From Zhihengliuella alba (lineage in GTDB: Bacteria > Actinomycetota > Actinomycetes > Actinomycetales > Micrococcaceae), in the NCBI RefSeq assembly GCF_039538765.1, contig NZ_BAABCJ010000001.1:186001-250000 (forward strand): a stretch of DNA of 64,000 bases, read 5' to 3'. The position numbers and the translations under genes were made by a program. Below, piece by piece: positions 52,907 to 61,638 of the stretch (the first letter of the stretch is position 1; every line of letters starts with the position of its first letter). Below the pieces are notes generated by a model. The model was not told the origin of the DNA. It saw only the letters and a program-made list of their open reading frames with translations, and searched no databases.

Positions 52907-54235
52907 ATGGGCAAAGTCCTGACCATTCATGGCGGTGCGCCCCTGCGCGGAACTGTCAATGTCAGGGGGGCCAAGAACCTGGTGCCGAAGGCCATGGTCG
53001 CCGCACTGCTGGGCGACAGCCCTTCCGTGCTGCGCAATGTGCCGGAGATCCGGGACGTGGAGATCGTCACCGGACTGCTGCAGATCCATGGCGTCACCGT
53101 CTCGAAGGACCCCGAGTCCGGCGACCTCACACTCGACCCGCGGGGCGCGGTCCGTGCCTCGTCGAAGGAGATCGATGCCCACGCAGGCGACTCCCGGATC
53201 CCGATCCTCTTCTGCGGGCCGCTCATCCACAGCATCGGCGAAGCCTTCATCCCGGATCTAGGCGGCTGCCGCATCGGCGACCGTCCGATCGACTTCCATC
53301 TTAATGTGCTCCGGGCCTTCGGGGCAGTCGTCGACAAGCGGACTGACGGCATTGCGATCCGTGCCCCGCACGGGCTCACCGGAGCCAAGCTCGAACTGCC
53401 GTACCCCTCGGTCGGGGCAACGGAGCAGGTCCTGTTGTCCGCCGTCCGAGCCGAAGGCATCACAGAGCTCAAGAACGCGGCCGTGGAGCCGGAGATCATG
53501 GACCTGATCGCCATCCTGCAGAAGATGGGTGCGATCATCCAGGTCCAGACGGACCGGGTCATCCGCGTGGAGGGTGTGCCGACGCTCTCCGGCTACAACC
53601 ACTTCGCCGTGGGCGATCGCAACGAGGCCGCGTCCTGGGCTTCGGCTGCCTTGGTGACGAAGGGCGACATCTTCGTCGAGGGAGCCCAGCAGCCCAACCT
53701 CACCGCCTTCCTGAACACCTTCCGCAAAGTCGGAGGTGCCTTCGATGTCCACGACAACGGTATCCGCTTCTACCACCCCGGCGGCGACCTGAAGCCGCTC
53801 GTGCTCGAGACCAACGTCCACCCGGGATTCATGACGGACTGGCAGCAGCCGCTCGTCGTCGCGCTCACCCAGGCGACCGGCGTCTCGATCGTGCACGAAA
53901 CGGTCTACGAGAACCGGTTCGGTTTCACCGACGCTCTCGTCCGGATGGGAGCGACCATCCAGCTGCACCGCGAATGCCTGGGTTCTGTGCCGTGCCGGTT
54001 CGGGCAGCGGAACTTCCTCCATTCCGCCGTCATCACCGGACCCTCGAAACTGGTGGGCCAAGACATCGACATCCCCGACCTCCGTGGCGGATTCTCGCAT
54101 CTGATCGCAGCGCTGGCGGCCGAGGGCAGCTCCAGGGTGACCGGGATCGAGCTGATCAACCGTGGCTACGAGCACTTCCTGGACAAGCTGCAGGGACTCG
54201 GCGCCCGCGTGGAACTGAGCGAAGAGCACAACTAA
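52907..54235 (+). CDS. murA: UDP-N-acetylglucosamine 1-carboxyvinyltransferase
   Basis: 442 aa, first committed step of peptidoglycan synthesis (PEP transfer to UDP-GlcNAc). Lys23-type residue in RGAKNLVPKAM; catalytic Cys121 in DLGGCRIGDRPIDF, so the fosfomycin-sensitive Cys is retained; AALAAEGSSRVTGIELINRGYEHF closes the EPSP-synthase fold. The ATG has a GAGGTTTG tract upstream. First gene of a compact murA-plsC-gpsA-ddl run (gaps of 4 bp, then two 4-bp overlaps). Confidence 0.96.
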   Translation: MGKVLTIHGGAPLRGTVNVRGAKNLVPKAMVAALLGDSPSVLRNVPEIRDVEIVTGLLQIHGVTVSKDPESGDLTLDPRGAVRASSKEIDAHAGDSRIPILFCGPLIHSIGEAFIPDLGGCRIGDRPIDFHLNVLRAFGAVVDKRTDGIAIRAPHGLTGAKLELPYPSVGATEQVLLSAVRAEGITELKNAAVEPEIMDLIAILQKMGAIIQVQTDRVIRVEGVPTLSGYNHFAVGDRNEAASWASAALVTKGDIFVEGAQQPNLTAFLNTFRKVGGAFDVHDNGIRFYHPGGDLKPLVLETNVHPGFMTDWQQPLVVALTQATGVSIVHETVYENRFGFTDALVRMGATIQLHRECLGSVPCRFGQRNFLHSAVITGPSKLVGQDIDIPDLRGGFSHLIAALAAEGSSRVTGIELINRGYEHFLDKLQGLGARVELSEEHN

Positions 54236-54239
54236 GGGG

Positions 54240-55016
54240 ATGCCCGTGCAAGAGAGCCGTCGCGCGCGCGTCACCTTCGGCGTCATCGCGGGCATCGCCC
54301 GTCCGCTCATGAACATCCTGATGGCCAGGCGGTGGGAGCGCTTCGACCGCCTGCCGGAGACGGGATTCATCGCCTGCCCGAACCACCTGACCGAGATCGA
54401 TCCTGTGGTGGTCGGTCACGCGCTCTACAGCAACGGGCGGCTGCCCCGCTATCTCGCCAAGGAGTCGCTCTTCGAGCTGCCTGTCATCGGATGGGTCCTC
54501 AAGGCGACGGAACAGATCCCCGTCACCCGCTCATCGGCCTCGGCCAACCGTTCCCTCCAGCAGGCGCAGGCACTGCTGGATGCTGGTTCTGTCGCCGTTG
54601 TGTATCCGGAGGGGACTCTGACGCGCGATCCCGACCTGTGGCCCATGCGCGGCCGGACCGGAGCCGCGCGACTGGCCCTGCAGTCCCGAGCCCCCGTGGT
54701 ACCCATCGCGCACTGGGGGGCCCAGGACGTCCTTCCGCGTTACGGCAAGAAGCTGCACGTGCTGCCACGCAAGACCGTTCGAGTACGCGTCGGCGACCCC
54801 GTCGACCTCTCGGACCTCTACGGAAAACCCATCACCAAGTCCGTCCTCGAGGAGGCCACCGACCGCATCATGCGCGCTGTGGCGGCAGGCGTGGCGGAGC
54901 TGCGGGGGAAGTCGGCGCCTGCGGAGCTCTGGGACCCGCGGGCACACGGCCAAGCGCTGCACGGACGTGACTTCGACGACTCCGGCCGCGTCGACGGACA
55001 AGGGAGCGCACCGTGA
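54240..55016 (+). CDS. plsC: 1-acyl-sn-glycerol-3-phosphate acyltransferase
   Basis: 258 aa. Acyltransferase block I NHLTEID (H49-x4-D54) and block III YPEGT (E124-T126) are intact; VVPIAHWGAQDVLPR is block IV. An amphipathic N-terminus without a clear helix suggests peripheral membrane attachment. It makes phosphatidic acid. It starts 4 bp after murA with AAGGGGA as ribosome binding site, and its stop overlaps gpsA (GTGA), linking phospholipid and wall synthesis in one unit. Confidence 0.92.
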   Translation: MPVQESRRARVTFGVIAGIARPLMNILMARRWERFDRLPETGFIACPNHLTEIDPVVVGHALYSNGRLPRYLAKESLFELPVIGWVLKATEQIPVTRSSASANRSLQQAQALLDAGSVAVVYPEGTLTRDPDLWPMRGRTGAARLALQSRAPVVPIAHWGAQDVLPRYGKKLHVLPRKTVRVRVGDPVDLSDLYGKPITKSVLEEATDRIMRAVAAGVAELRGKSAPAELWDPRAHGQALHGRDFDDSGRVDGQGSAP

Positions 55017-56077
55017 AGCCGCCCCGCAAGGTCGCGGTGCTCGGAGCAGGAAGCTGGGGCACCACTTTTGCCAAAGTCATCGCCGACGCCGCCCGTTTCA
55101 GTTCCAACGACGACGGACATCCGGCCCGCGTCGTCGTCTGGGCGCGCAGACCCGAAGTGGCGACCGAGATCGACGAGCGCCACCGCAACTCCAGCTACCT
55201 CGACGGCATCGAACTGCCGGAGAACGTCCACGCCACAGCCGACCCCAGCGAGGCGTTGGAACACGCTGACATCGTTGTGCTGGCGGTGCCGGCTCAGACG
55301 CTCCGGGCTCAGCTCCGACAAGTAGCAGACGTCCTGCCGCGTTCCGCCGTCGTCGTCTCCCTGATGAAAGGTCTGGAGCGGGACAGCGATGCCCGCATGA
55401 GCGAAGTCATCTGCAGCGAGCTCGGGTTGGACTCCTCACGAGTCGCGGTCGTCTCCGGGCCGAACCTCGCGATGGAGATCGCCCGCGAGGAACCGACGGC
55501 CTCCGTGGTCGCCTGCGAGGACGAGGAGATCGCCGCGTGGGTCGCCGCGGCCGCCAGCGCCCCGTACTTCCGGCCGTACACGAACTCGGACGTCGTCGGT
55601 GTCGAGATGGGCGGGATCGTCAAGAACGTCATCGCCCTGGCGGTCGGAATGTGCGACGGCATGGGGATGGGGGACAACACCAAGGCCTCGGTGATCACCC
55701 GTGGACTCGCCGAGACCACCCGGCTGGCGTCCGCGCTCGGGGGGCGCATCGAGACCATGGCCGGCCTGGCCGGGCTCGGGGACCTCGTGGCCACGTGCTC
55801 TTCGCCACTGTCCCGTAATCGGACCGCCGGCCGGCTGCTCGGCGAGGACCTGACGCCGGACGAGGTCGTGGCCAGCATGACCCAGACCGCCGAGGGCATG
55901 AAGTCCGCCCACGCCGTCCTGCACCTGGCCCGACGCAACGACGTCGAGATGCCGATCACCGAGGCAGTCGTCGCCGTGCTCGACGGACGCTTGTCCACCA
56001 CGGACATGGCGCGCGCGCTGCTGGGCCGCGACTTGAAGTCAGAACAAGACCACCGCAACGAAAGCGATGACGAATGA
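55013..56077 (+). CDS. gpsA: glycerol-3-phosphate dehydrogenase (NAD(P)+)
   Basis: 354 aa, reduces dihydroxyacetone phosphate to glycerol-3-phosphate for lipids and glycerol-containing polymers. Dinucleotide motif VLGAGSWGTTFAKV near the start, VSLMKGLERDSDARMSEVI near 120, catalytic Lys region EMGGIVKNVIALAVGMCDG near 205 and GLGDLVATCSSPLSRNR. The insertion SSNDDGHPAR between the first strands is slightly longer than usual. The GTG start overlaps plsC; ATGA overlap with ddl. Confidence 0.95.
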   Translation: MKPPRKVAVLGAGSWGTTFAKVIADAARFSSNDDGHPARVVVWARRPEVATEIDERHRNSSYLDGIELPENVHATADPSEALEHADIVVLAVPAQTLRAQLRQVADVLPRSAVVVSLMKGLERDSDARMSEVICSELGLDSSRVAVVSGPNLAMEIAREEPTASVVACEDEEIAAWVAAAASAPYFRPYTNSDVVGVEMGGIVKNVIALAVGMCDGMGMGDNTKASVITRGLAETTRLASALGGRIETMAGLAGLGDLVATCSSPLSRNRTAGRLLGEDLTPDEVVASMTQTAEGMKSAHAVLHLARRNDVEMPITEAVVAVLDGRLSTTDMARALLGRDLKSEQDHRNESDDE

Positions 56078-57231
56078 CCTCCTCCCGCAAGCCCCGAGTC
56101 CTGCTGCTCTTCGGCGGACGCTCCTCGGAGCACGCGGTCTCGTGCGTCACCGCAGCCGGCGTCATGGGCGCCATCGATCGAGAGAAGTACGACGTGGTGC
56201 CCGTGGGCATCACCCGAGACGGGGTTTGGACCCCGGTCGATTCCGATCCCGCCGGCTGGACGCTGGAATCCGGCCGGCGCCCCGAAGTCACGCGCGGGAA
56301 GAGCACCGTCCGCTTGGCCGAGCCCGACGGCGTCGCCGATGACGCTGTAGGTTCGGCCGACATTGCGGAAGGACGCCAGCTCGTCGCGCAGGCTGCCAGC
56401 GGCCCTCCGGAGAGCCTCGGCGCGATCGACGTGGTCTTCCCGCTCCTGCACGGTCCCTTCGGCGAAGACGGCACCCTGCAAGGGCTGCTCGAGATGGCGG
56501 ACATGGCGTACGTGGGCTCGGGCGTGGCAGCCAGTGCCATCGGGATGGACAAGCACTTCATGAAGGTCGCCTTCACCGCGGCCGGCTTCGAGGTGGGTCC
56601 TTACGCCGTCATCACGGACAAGGAATGGCGGCGTGATCGTGCGGCTGCCCTGCACAAGGCTGAGTCGTTGCGCTTTCCGCTCTTCGTCAAGCCCGCCAGA
56701 GCGGGGTCCTCGATGGGCATCACGCGTGTAACCGATCCATCCCAGTTGACCGATGCCATCGAGGAGGCCCGCAAGCACGACCCGAAGGTCGTGGTCGAGG
56801 CAGGAATCGCGGGACGCGAGATCGAGTGCGGTGTCCTCGAGGGTCGCGGCTCCGACGCGCCACGCACCTCGTTCCCCGGTGAGATCGTCGTCGCCGATGG
56901 CGCCCACACGTTCTACGACTTCGAGGCGAAGTACGTGGATGGCTCCGCCGCCAACCTCAGTTGTCCTGCGGAACTCCCCTCAGACGCTGTCCGGCAGATC
57001 CGCGAGCTCGCCGCAGCCGCCTTCGACGCCGTCGGCGGCGAGGGGTTGGCACGAGTGGACTTCTTCTACACACCGGAGGGCCGGTGGGTCATCAACGAGA
57101 TCAACACCATGCCTGGCTTCACGCCGACGAGCATGTATCCCCAGATGTGGGCGAAGACGGGATTGGCATACCCCGAGCTGATCGACGAGCTGATCAGTTT
57201 GGCTCTCGAGCGTCGGCGCGGGCTGCGCTAG
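56074..57231 (+). CDS. ddl: D-alanine--D-alanine ligase
   Basis: 385-aa ATP-grasp enzyme making D-Ala-D-Ala for peptidoglycan. LLLFGGRSSEHAVSCVTAAGV at the N-terminus; PLLHGPFGEDGTLQGLLEMA near 130; the ATP-grasp loop ARAGSSMGITRV near 213; metal-binding ARVDFFYTPEGRWVINEINTMPGF near 330. The N-terminal domain has the longer form typical of actinobacteria. Its stop overlaps the convergent DUF3515 gene by 4 bp. Confidence 0.96.
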   Translation: MTSSRKPRVLLLFGGRSSEHAVSCVTAAGVMGAIDREKYDVVPVGITRDGVWTPVDSDPAGWTLESGRRPEVTRGKSTVRLAEPDGVADDAVGSADIAEGRQLVAQAASGPPESLGAIDVVFPLLHGPFGEDGTLQGLLEMADMAYVGSGVAASAIGMDKHFMKVAFTAAGFEVGPYAVITDKEWRRDRAAALHKAESLRFPLFVKPARAGSSMGITRVTDPSQLTDAIEEARKHDPKVVVEAGIAGREIECGVLEGRGSDAPRTSFPGEIVVADGAHTFYDFEAKYVDGSAANLSCPAELPSDAVRQIRELAAAAFDAVGGEGLARVDFFYTPEGRWVINEINTMPGFTPTSMYPQMWAKTGLAYPELIDELISLALERRRGLR

Positions 57232-57761
57232 CGGAAGTCGGTTTCGCGTTGCGTCGAAAGGCACTCCTCCTGGGCGGGGATGCGTCCCACGGACGCCGCC
57301 AGTTCGGGCAGCACGTTGCTGGAGGGGACGGCGTTCGGGTTGAAGAGGACTTCAACAGCGGGCGTGCGTCCATAGGTCGTGAGGGTCCAGTGATCGTCGC
57401 CCTCGGCCGCTAGCCAGTCGACACCGTTCGCGGAGACGCACGGCTGCGTCGAGACGGTGCTCGGGGTCCCTGCGCCACATCGTAGGACGATGGCCGACGG
57501 GTCTCCCCACGCCGCGGTGGCCTGGCTGTTGGTCTCCCGGCGTGGGAGCCCCGACAGCGTCTCGGGCAGGTAGACCATCACATTTGCGCAAGCCGGATCG
57601 TTGGCGTTGGCGGCTGGATCGACATCCACCACTGGTGCGCACCCGGCCGCCGACAGCGCGACGGCCGAACCTGCGGACATGAACAGGTACCAGCGAGCCC
57701 TGCGGCGAGGCCGTGGCTGCCGTTCGGTCCAGGCGGGGTTTTCACAAGCGGAGCTCTTCAC
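57228..57761 (-). CDS. DUF3515-family lipoprotein
   Basis: 177 aa. An Arg-rich N-terminus, a hydrophobic core (WYLFMSAGSAVALSAAGC) and lipobox Cys41; then a small extracytoplasmic domain with paired cysteines (ACANV, LRCG, PCV, EEC). It is conserved beside ddl in many actinobacteria; function unknown. The start is GTG 57761; TAGGCT (57773-57768) six bases upstream suggests a leaderless mRNA. Confidence 0.8.
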   Translation of the reverse strand: MKSSACENPAWTERQPRPRRRARWYLFMSAGSAVALSAAGCAPVVDVDPAANANDPACANVMVYLPETLSGLPRRETNSQATAAWGDPSAIVLRCGAGTPSTVSTQPCVSANGVDWLAAEGDDHWTLTTYGRTPAVEVLFNPNAVPSSNVLPELAASVGRIPAQEECLSTQRETDFR

Positions 57762-57902
57762 GACTCGAGCCTAACGGCATACCCATGCGCAGCGCCCAAG
57801 CCATGGCCAGCGCCACGATGACGGGGGCTGCGTTATATCGGCATGGCATAATTGCTCTTTGGTCCAGCCGGTCGGCTGTGCGATGACGAGGAATGAGGGT
57901 GT

Positions 57903-58952
57903 ATGAGCCAGACGGACGGGACGTCGGGTTACGACGACGAGGGGCCGCGCCGCAAGAAGCGCCCAGTACTGATCGTGGTGCTGTCGCTGCTGACCGTCGT
58001 GCTGATCGCAGGCGGTATCGCCTTCGGTTACCTCTACAGCCTCATGAACAGCTTCCAGTCGAAGGCACAGACCATTGAATCCGTCTTCCCCAGCGACGAA
58101 CCACGGCCCGAGCGACCGGACGAGAGCGCGGACGCCTTGAACTTCCTGGTCATCGGTTCCGATGTGCGCGGCGGCAGCGGCGAGACGGAGAATCTAGCCG
58201 ACGTGCCCAATGGCGGCCGGTCGGACACTATGATGCTGGTCAATATTCCGGGCGACCGGTCTGCCGTCAACGTCATGTCGATCATGCGAGACACGTGGGT
58301 CGAGATCCCGGGGCGCGGCGAGCACAAGATCAACGCAGCACTGGCCTTCGGCGGGGTCCCGCTCCTCGTGCAGACCATCGAGGGTCTGGTCGAAGCGCCG
58401 ATCGACCACGTGGCCATCATCGATTTCGAGGGATTCAAAGCCCTCACGGATGCTTTGGGCGGTGTCGAACTCAACAATCCGCAAGCGTTCACGTCCGGCG
58501 GTTCGGCTGGGGAGCATTTCCCCGCAGGAGTGATCGAACTCGACGGTGAAAGCGCTCTGAAGTTCGTGCGCGAACGGAAACAGTTCAAGGACGGTGACTA
58601 CACTCGCGTCGCGAATCAGCAGCTCTACATGAAGGCCGTGATGTCTGAGTTCCTCAACGCGGACACCTTGACCAATCCGGGCAAGATCTCGGACGTCGTG
58701 AGCGAGTTCTCGCCGTACGTCACCGTCGATCAGACCCTGGACTCGATGAAGTTGGCCACCATCGGAGTCAGCATGAGAGACGTCCGAAGCTCCGACGTCA
58801 CCACGTTCACTCTGCCGAACCAAGGCGTCGGACGCTCGGCCGATGGCCAGTCGATCGTCGTCTATGATCCCGCGGCCACGGCCGAGGTCGCGGAAGCCAT
58901 CAAGAATGACACGCTGGCTCAGTATGTCGCTGAGAACAATCTGCAGAATTGA
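57903..58952 (+). CDS. LytR-CpsA-Psr (LCP) family wall-polymer ligase
   Basis: 349 aa. A cytoplasmic N-terminus ending in RRKKR and one membrane helix (about 21-45), then the external LCP domain: NFLVIGSDVRGGSG, MSIMRDTWVEIPGRGEHKINAAL with the conserved arginine, and KFVRERKQFKDGDYTRVANQQ. It is expected to transfer lipid-linked glycopolymers onto peptidoglycan. It shares the C-terminal GRSADGQSIVVYD with the lipoprotein at 22149. A possible -10 CATAAT is at 57847, and GAGGGTGT precedes the ATG. Heads the third surface block. Confidence 0.92.
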   Translation: MSQTDGTSGYDDEGPRRKKRPVLIVVLSLLTVVLIAGGIAFGYLYSLMNSFQSKAQTIESVFPSDEPRPERPDESADALNFLVIGSDVRGGSGETENLADVPNGGRSDTMMLVNIPGDRSAVNVMSIMRDTWVEIPGRGEHKINAALAFGGVPLLVQTIEGLVEAPIDHVAIIDFEGFKALTDALGGVELNNPQAFTSGGSAGEHFPAGVIELDGESALKFVRERKQFKDGDYTRVANQQLYMKAVMSEFLNADTLTNPGKISDVVSEFSPYVTVDQTLDSMKLATIGVSMRDVRSSDVTTFTLPNQGVGRSADGQSIVVYDPAATAEVAEAIKNDTLAQYVAENNLQN

Positions 58953-58983
58953 CGCGGCGGCACTGTCGGGGGAGGAGCAGAGA

Positions 58984-59880
58984 GTGAACCGGTCGATGGA
59001 CCCGAGCACACGGCCGTTCACGTGGCCACTGCGTATCGCCGCCTCCGCCCTGTTGCTGGGCGGCACTATGCCGGCAGGGCCGGCAATCGGACCGGCCGTG
59101 GCCGTTCCGCTTCCTACACCGCCAGCAGCTTCGCTCGAGCCCGACGACCGTCTCGTCGACACCGGTCCTGATGTACCCTCCGAGGCGAATCCGCAACCGA
59201 CGAGCGAAGCGGCGACATCCGCACAGCCCACCGAGGTCGCCCCGTCCGGCGCGGCCAGCGTGAGGCCAAGCTCCAACACCACCTCCGACTCCGATCAGCG
59301 GGGCACCGGTGAGGCAGACGGGGTCGAGCGCTCTGCAGATCGCGGGTCGGTCGCCGAACGGCCTGCCGACGGTGGGAACGGACGAGACTCGGTGGGCACA
59401 GGTTCCAGCGGGCTGACCGTCGACTCGGCGACCGGCTATTACGTTCACGCCCGCACTGGCTTTCTGATCGTGCCGCAGAGCGGGCAGATGCTTGTGCCCG
59501 GTTCCTTGGCCGACACAGGGTATAGGTACAGCTTCATCTCCGGCCGCGTCCTCTACGCGCATCCCGGAACGGCGGCCGGTTCGACGTCGCCGTCGCCCAC
59601 GGCCGCCAAATCCGAGTCGCCCTCTGCCGGTGAAGCACCCTCCGCCTCGTTGGTCCGAGCCGCACCGTCCGCTGACTCCTCGGCGTCCACGACTTCTGGC
59701 GCCCCAGAGGTGGGCCAGGGCGGTGGAGAGACCGGAGGGGTCGCGCCCTCTGAACGTGTGGCACAGCAGTCCCTCGCCCAGCCCGTCTTGAACGTGGCTG
59801 TCGCTCTCGGTGTGGCGGCGGTGGCCGTTCTCTACTACGTGAAGGTATTCCGCCGCCCCGCACGGAAGGGCAGATCGTAG
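58984..59880 (+). CDS. secreted, membrane-anchored Ser/Pro/Ala-rich protein
   Basis: 298 aa, not recognised. Signal-like N-terminus (LRIAASALLLGGTMPAGPAIGPAVA, up to about 40), a low-complexity Ser/Thr/Pro/Glu region, a short ordered segment with aromatic residues (GYYVHARTGFLIVPQSGQMLVPGSL, then GYRYSFISGRVLYAHPG, about 148-195), a second low-complexity stretch, and a C-terminal helix (about 269-286) with a basic tail FRRPARKGRS. It resembles a wall-spanning surface protein. The start is GTG 58984 with GGAGG upstream; it is 31 bp after the LCP gene and 3 bp before the glycosyltransferase gene. Confidence 0.65.
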   Translation: MNRSMDPSTRPFTWPLRIAASALLLGGTMPAGPAIGPAVAVPLPTPPAASLEPDDRLVDTGPDVPSEANPQPTSEAATSAQPTEVAPSGAASVRPSSNTTSDSDQRGTGEADGVERSADRGSVAERPADGGNGRDSVGTGSSGLTVDSATGYYVHARTGFLIVPQSGQMLVPGSLADTGYRYSFISGRVLYAHPGTAAGSTSPSPTAAKSESPSAGEAPSASLVRAAPSADSSASTTSGAPEVGQGGGETGGVAPSERVAQQSLAQPVLNVAVALGVAAVAVLYYVKVFRRPARKGRS

Positions 59881-59883
59881 ACG

Positions 59884-61617
59884 ATGAACGTCCTAGCCCA
59901 CCGCCATACCCTCAAGCGGCACTGGCAGGAGGATCCGGCGTCGTTCGTCCTCCGACTCTGGCGCCGGAAAGCCAACGCTTCCCACCAACGTCTCCTCGTC
60001 GCCTTCGACAATGTTCTCCGGGCAGCGCCGGCAACACGGATGGCAGCGACCGCGGCGCTCCTTCGCGAGAATTCTGATTCGGTACGCGAACGTCTCAAAG
60101 CAGCCCTGGCCAAGGGACCTAGGGGAGCCCAGGCCAAGTACTTCGCCGACCTCGCCCTTGCGGCCCACGAACCAGAACTCGCGAAGGTCTTCGCGGGCCG
60201 CATGGACGACGCGGTAGGGACCGAACAGACGCTCGCCAAACTCGACTTCTACAACGGCAATACCACTCAAGCGATCTCTCGGCTCGATCCGGAGAATCAA
60301 CGGCTCGCGCGGCTCCGCGACCGCTATCTGGCTGAGCAGGAGGTGTTCGGCGACTGGTGCCCCGCAGTGTCCTCGATCCAGGACTACGAACCACGTCAGC
60401 GGACAGTGCTCCATCTGCTCACGAACTCGCTGCCCTACACGAGCACTGGATACACGCAGCGCTCGCATTCGCTGCTCAAAGCGCAGGCGGTTGCAGGTTG
60501 GAGAGTTCACGCGGCCACTCGCCTTGGCTACCCGGAGTCGCTCGGGATTCTGCCGCACCACAGCAAGCAGACAATAGACCAGGTCACGTATCACCGTCTT
60601 CGTGCCGATGGTCCAGTACCGAACCTGCGAGATCGGTTGCAGGAGGAGGCGGAGAAGCTCCTCAGGCTCGTGCTCGAACTACGCCCCGCCGTCATACACA
60701 CCACCACGCACTTCGTGAATGGCCTCGTGGCACGAGCCGTCGCGGAGGCTGTCGGTATTCCCTGGGTCTACGAAGTCCGGGGACAATTGTCCGATACTTG
60801 GGCCTCGAAGCGAGGCCCCGAGGCCACAGAGTCCGAGCGCTATCGTCGCTTCAATGCACGCGAGGCCGAAGTAATGGCCGCCGCCAACCTGGTTCTGACC
60901 CTCGGCCATGCCATGCGCGACAGAATCCTTGGGGCCGGGGTAAATCCCGCTCGTGTCTTGTTATCGCCCAATGCCGTCGGCAACGCGTTCCTGGAAACCC
61001 CCCGGCCCTCCCGAGTGGCCAAATTGGAACTGCACCTAGACCCTGACAAGTTCTTCATTGGCACCGTGTCCTCCCTGGTGAGCTATGAGGGACTCGACGA
61101 TCTCATCAGTGCTTTTGCCGAGTTGCGCACCGGGCGCGATGACGTCGAACTCATGATCGTGGGGGACGGCATGGCCATGCCGAGTCTGCGCCTGCATGCG
61201 GCCGAGCTCGGATTGGATCCAGAGAAGATCTTCACGGGACGCGTTCCTGCCCAGCAGGCCCCCTTGCGCCACCAAGCGTTGGATGTGTTCGTCGTACCCC
61301 GCAAGGATTTCGCCGTCACTCGCGCGGTGACCCCCCTCAAGCCGGTGGAGGCCATGGCATCGTGCAGACCGGTGGTCGCCTCCGACCTGCCGGCCCTGAG
61401 GGAGATGGTCAAAGACGGTGTGACAGGCTTGGTCGTTCCGCCTAGCGATCCGTCTGCTCTGGCCGACGCCATCCACCGGCTTCTCGAGGATGGCGACGTG
61501 CGAGCTCGAATGGGGTTCGCGGGGCGCGCGACCGTCTTGAACACCAGGACATGGGAGCGCAACGCCATGCTTTGCATCGAAAACTACAACACGCTTATCC
61601 GGGACGTGCCGCGCTAG
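59884..61617 (+). CDS. family 4 glycosyltransferase with long N-terminal extension
   Basis: 577 aa. The GT4 module starts near 170 (HLLTNSLPYTSTGYTQRSHSLL), with VYEVRGQLSDTWASKR near 300, GTVSSLVSYEGLDDLISAFAEL near 395 and the donor-binding TPLKPVEAMASCRPVVASDLPALREM near 485. The first 170 residues are helical and unassigned. No membrane helix. It sits directly upstream of the polysaccharide ABC exporter, so it probably extends or caps the exported glycan. Confidence 0.85.
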   Translation: MNVLAHRHTLKRHWQEDPASFVLRLWRRKANASHQRLLVAFDNVLRAAPATRMAATAALLRENSDSVRERLKAALAKGPRGAQAKYFADLALAAHEPELAKVFAGRMDDAVGTEQTLAKLDFYNGNTTQAISRLDPENQRLARLRDRYLAEQEVFGDWCPAVSSIQDYEPRQRTVLHLLTNSLPYTSTGYTQRSHSLLKAQAVAGWRVHAATRLGYPESLGILPHHSKQTIDQVTYHRLRADGPVPNLRDRLQEEAEKLLRLVLELRPAVIHTTTHFVNGLVARAVAEAVGIPWVYEVRGQLSDTWASKRGPEATESERYRRFNAREAEVMAAANLVLTLGHAMRDRILGAGVNPARVLLSPNAVGNAFLETPRPSRVAKLELHLDPDKFFIGTVSSLVSYEGLDDLISAFAELRTGRDDVELMIVGDGMAMPSLRLHAAELGLDPEKIFTGRVPAQQAPLRHQALDVFVVPRKDFAVTRAVTPLKPVEAMASCRPVVASDLPALREMVKDGVTGLVVPPSDPSALADAIHRLLEDGDVRARMGFAGRATVLNTRTWERNAMLCIENYNTLIRDVPR

Positions 61618-61638
61618 CTGCGGTTGGATAAACAGAGA

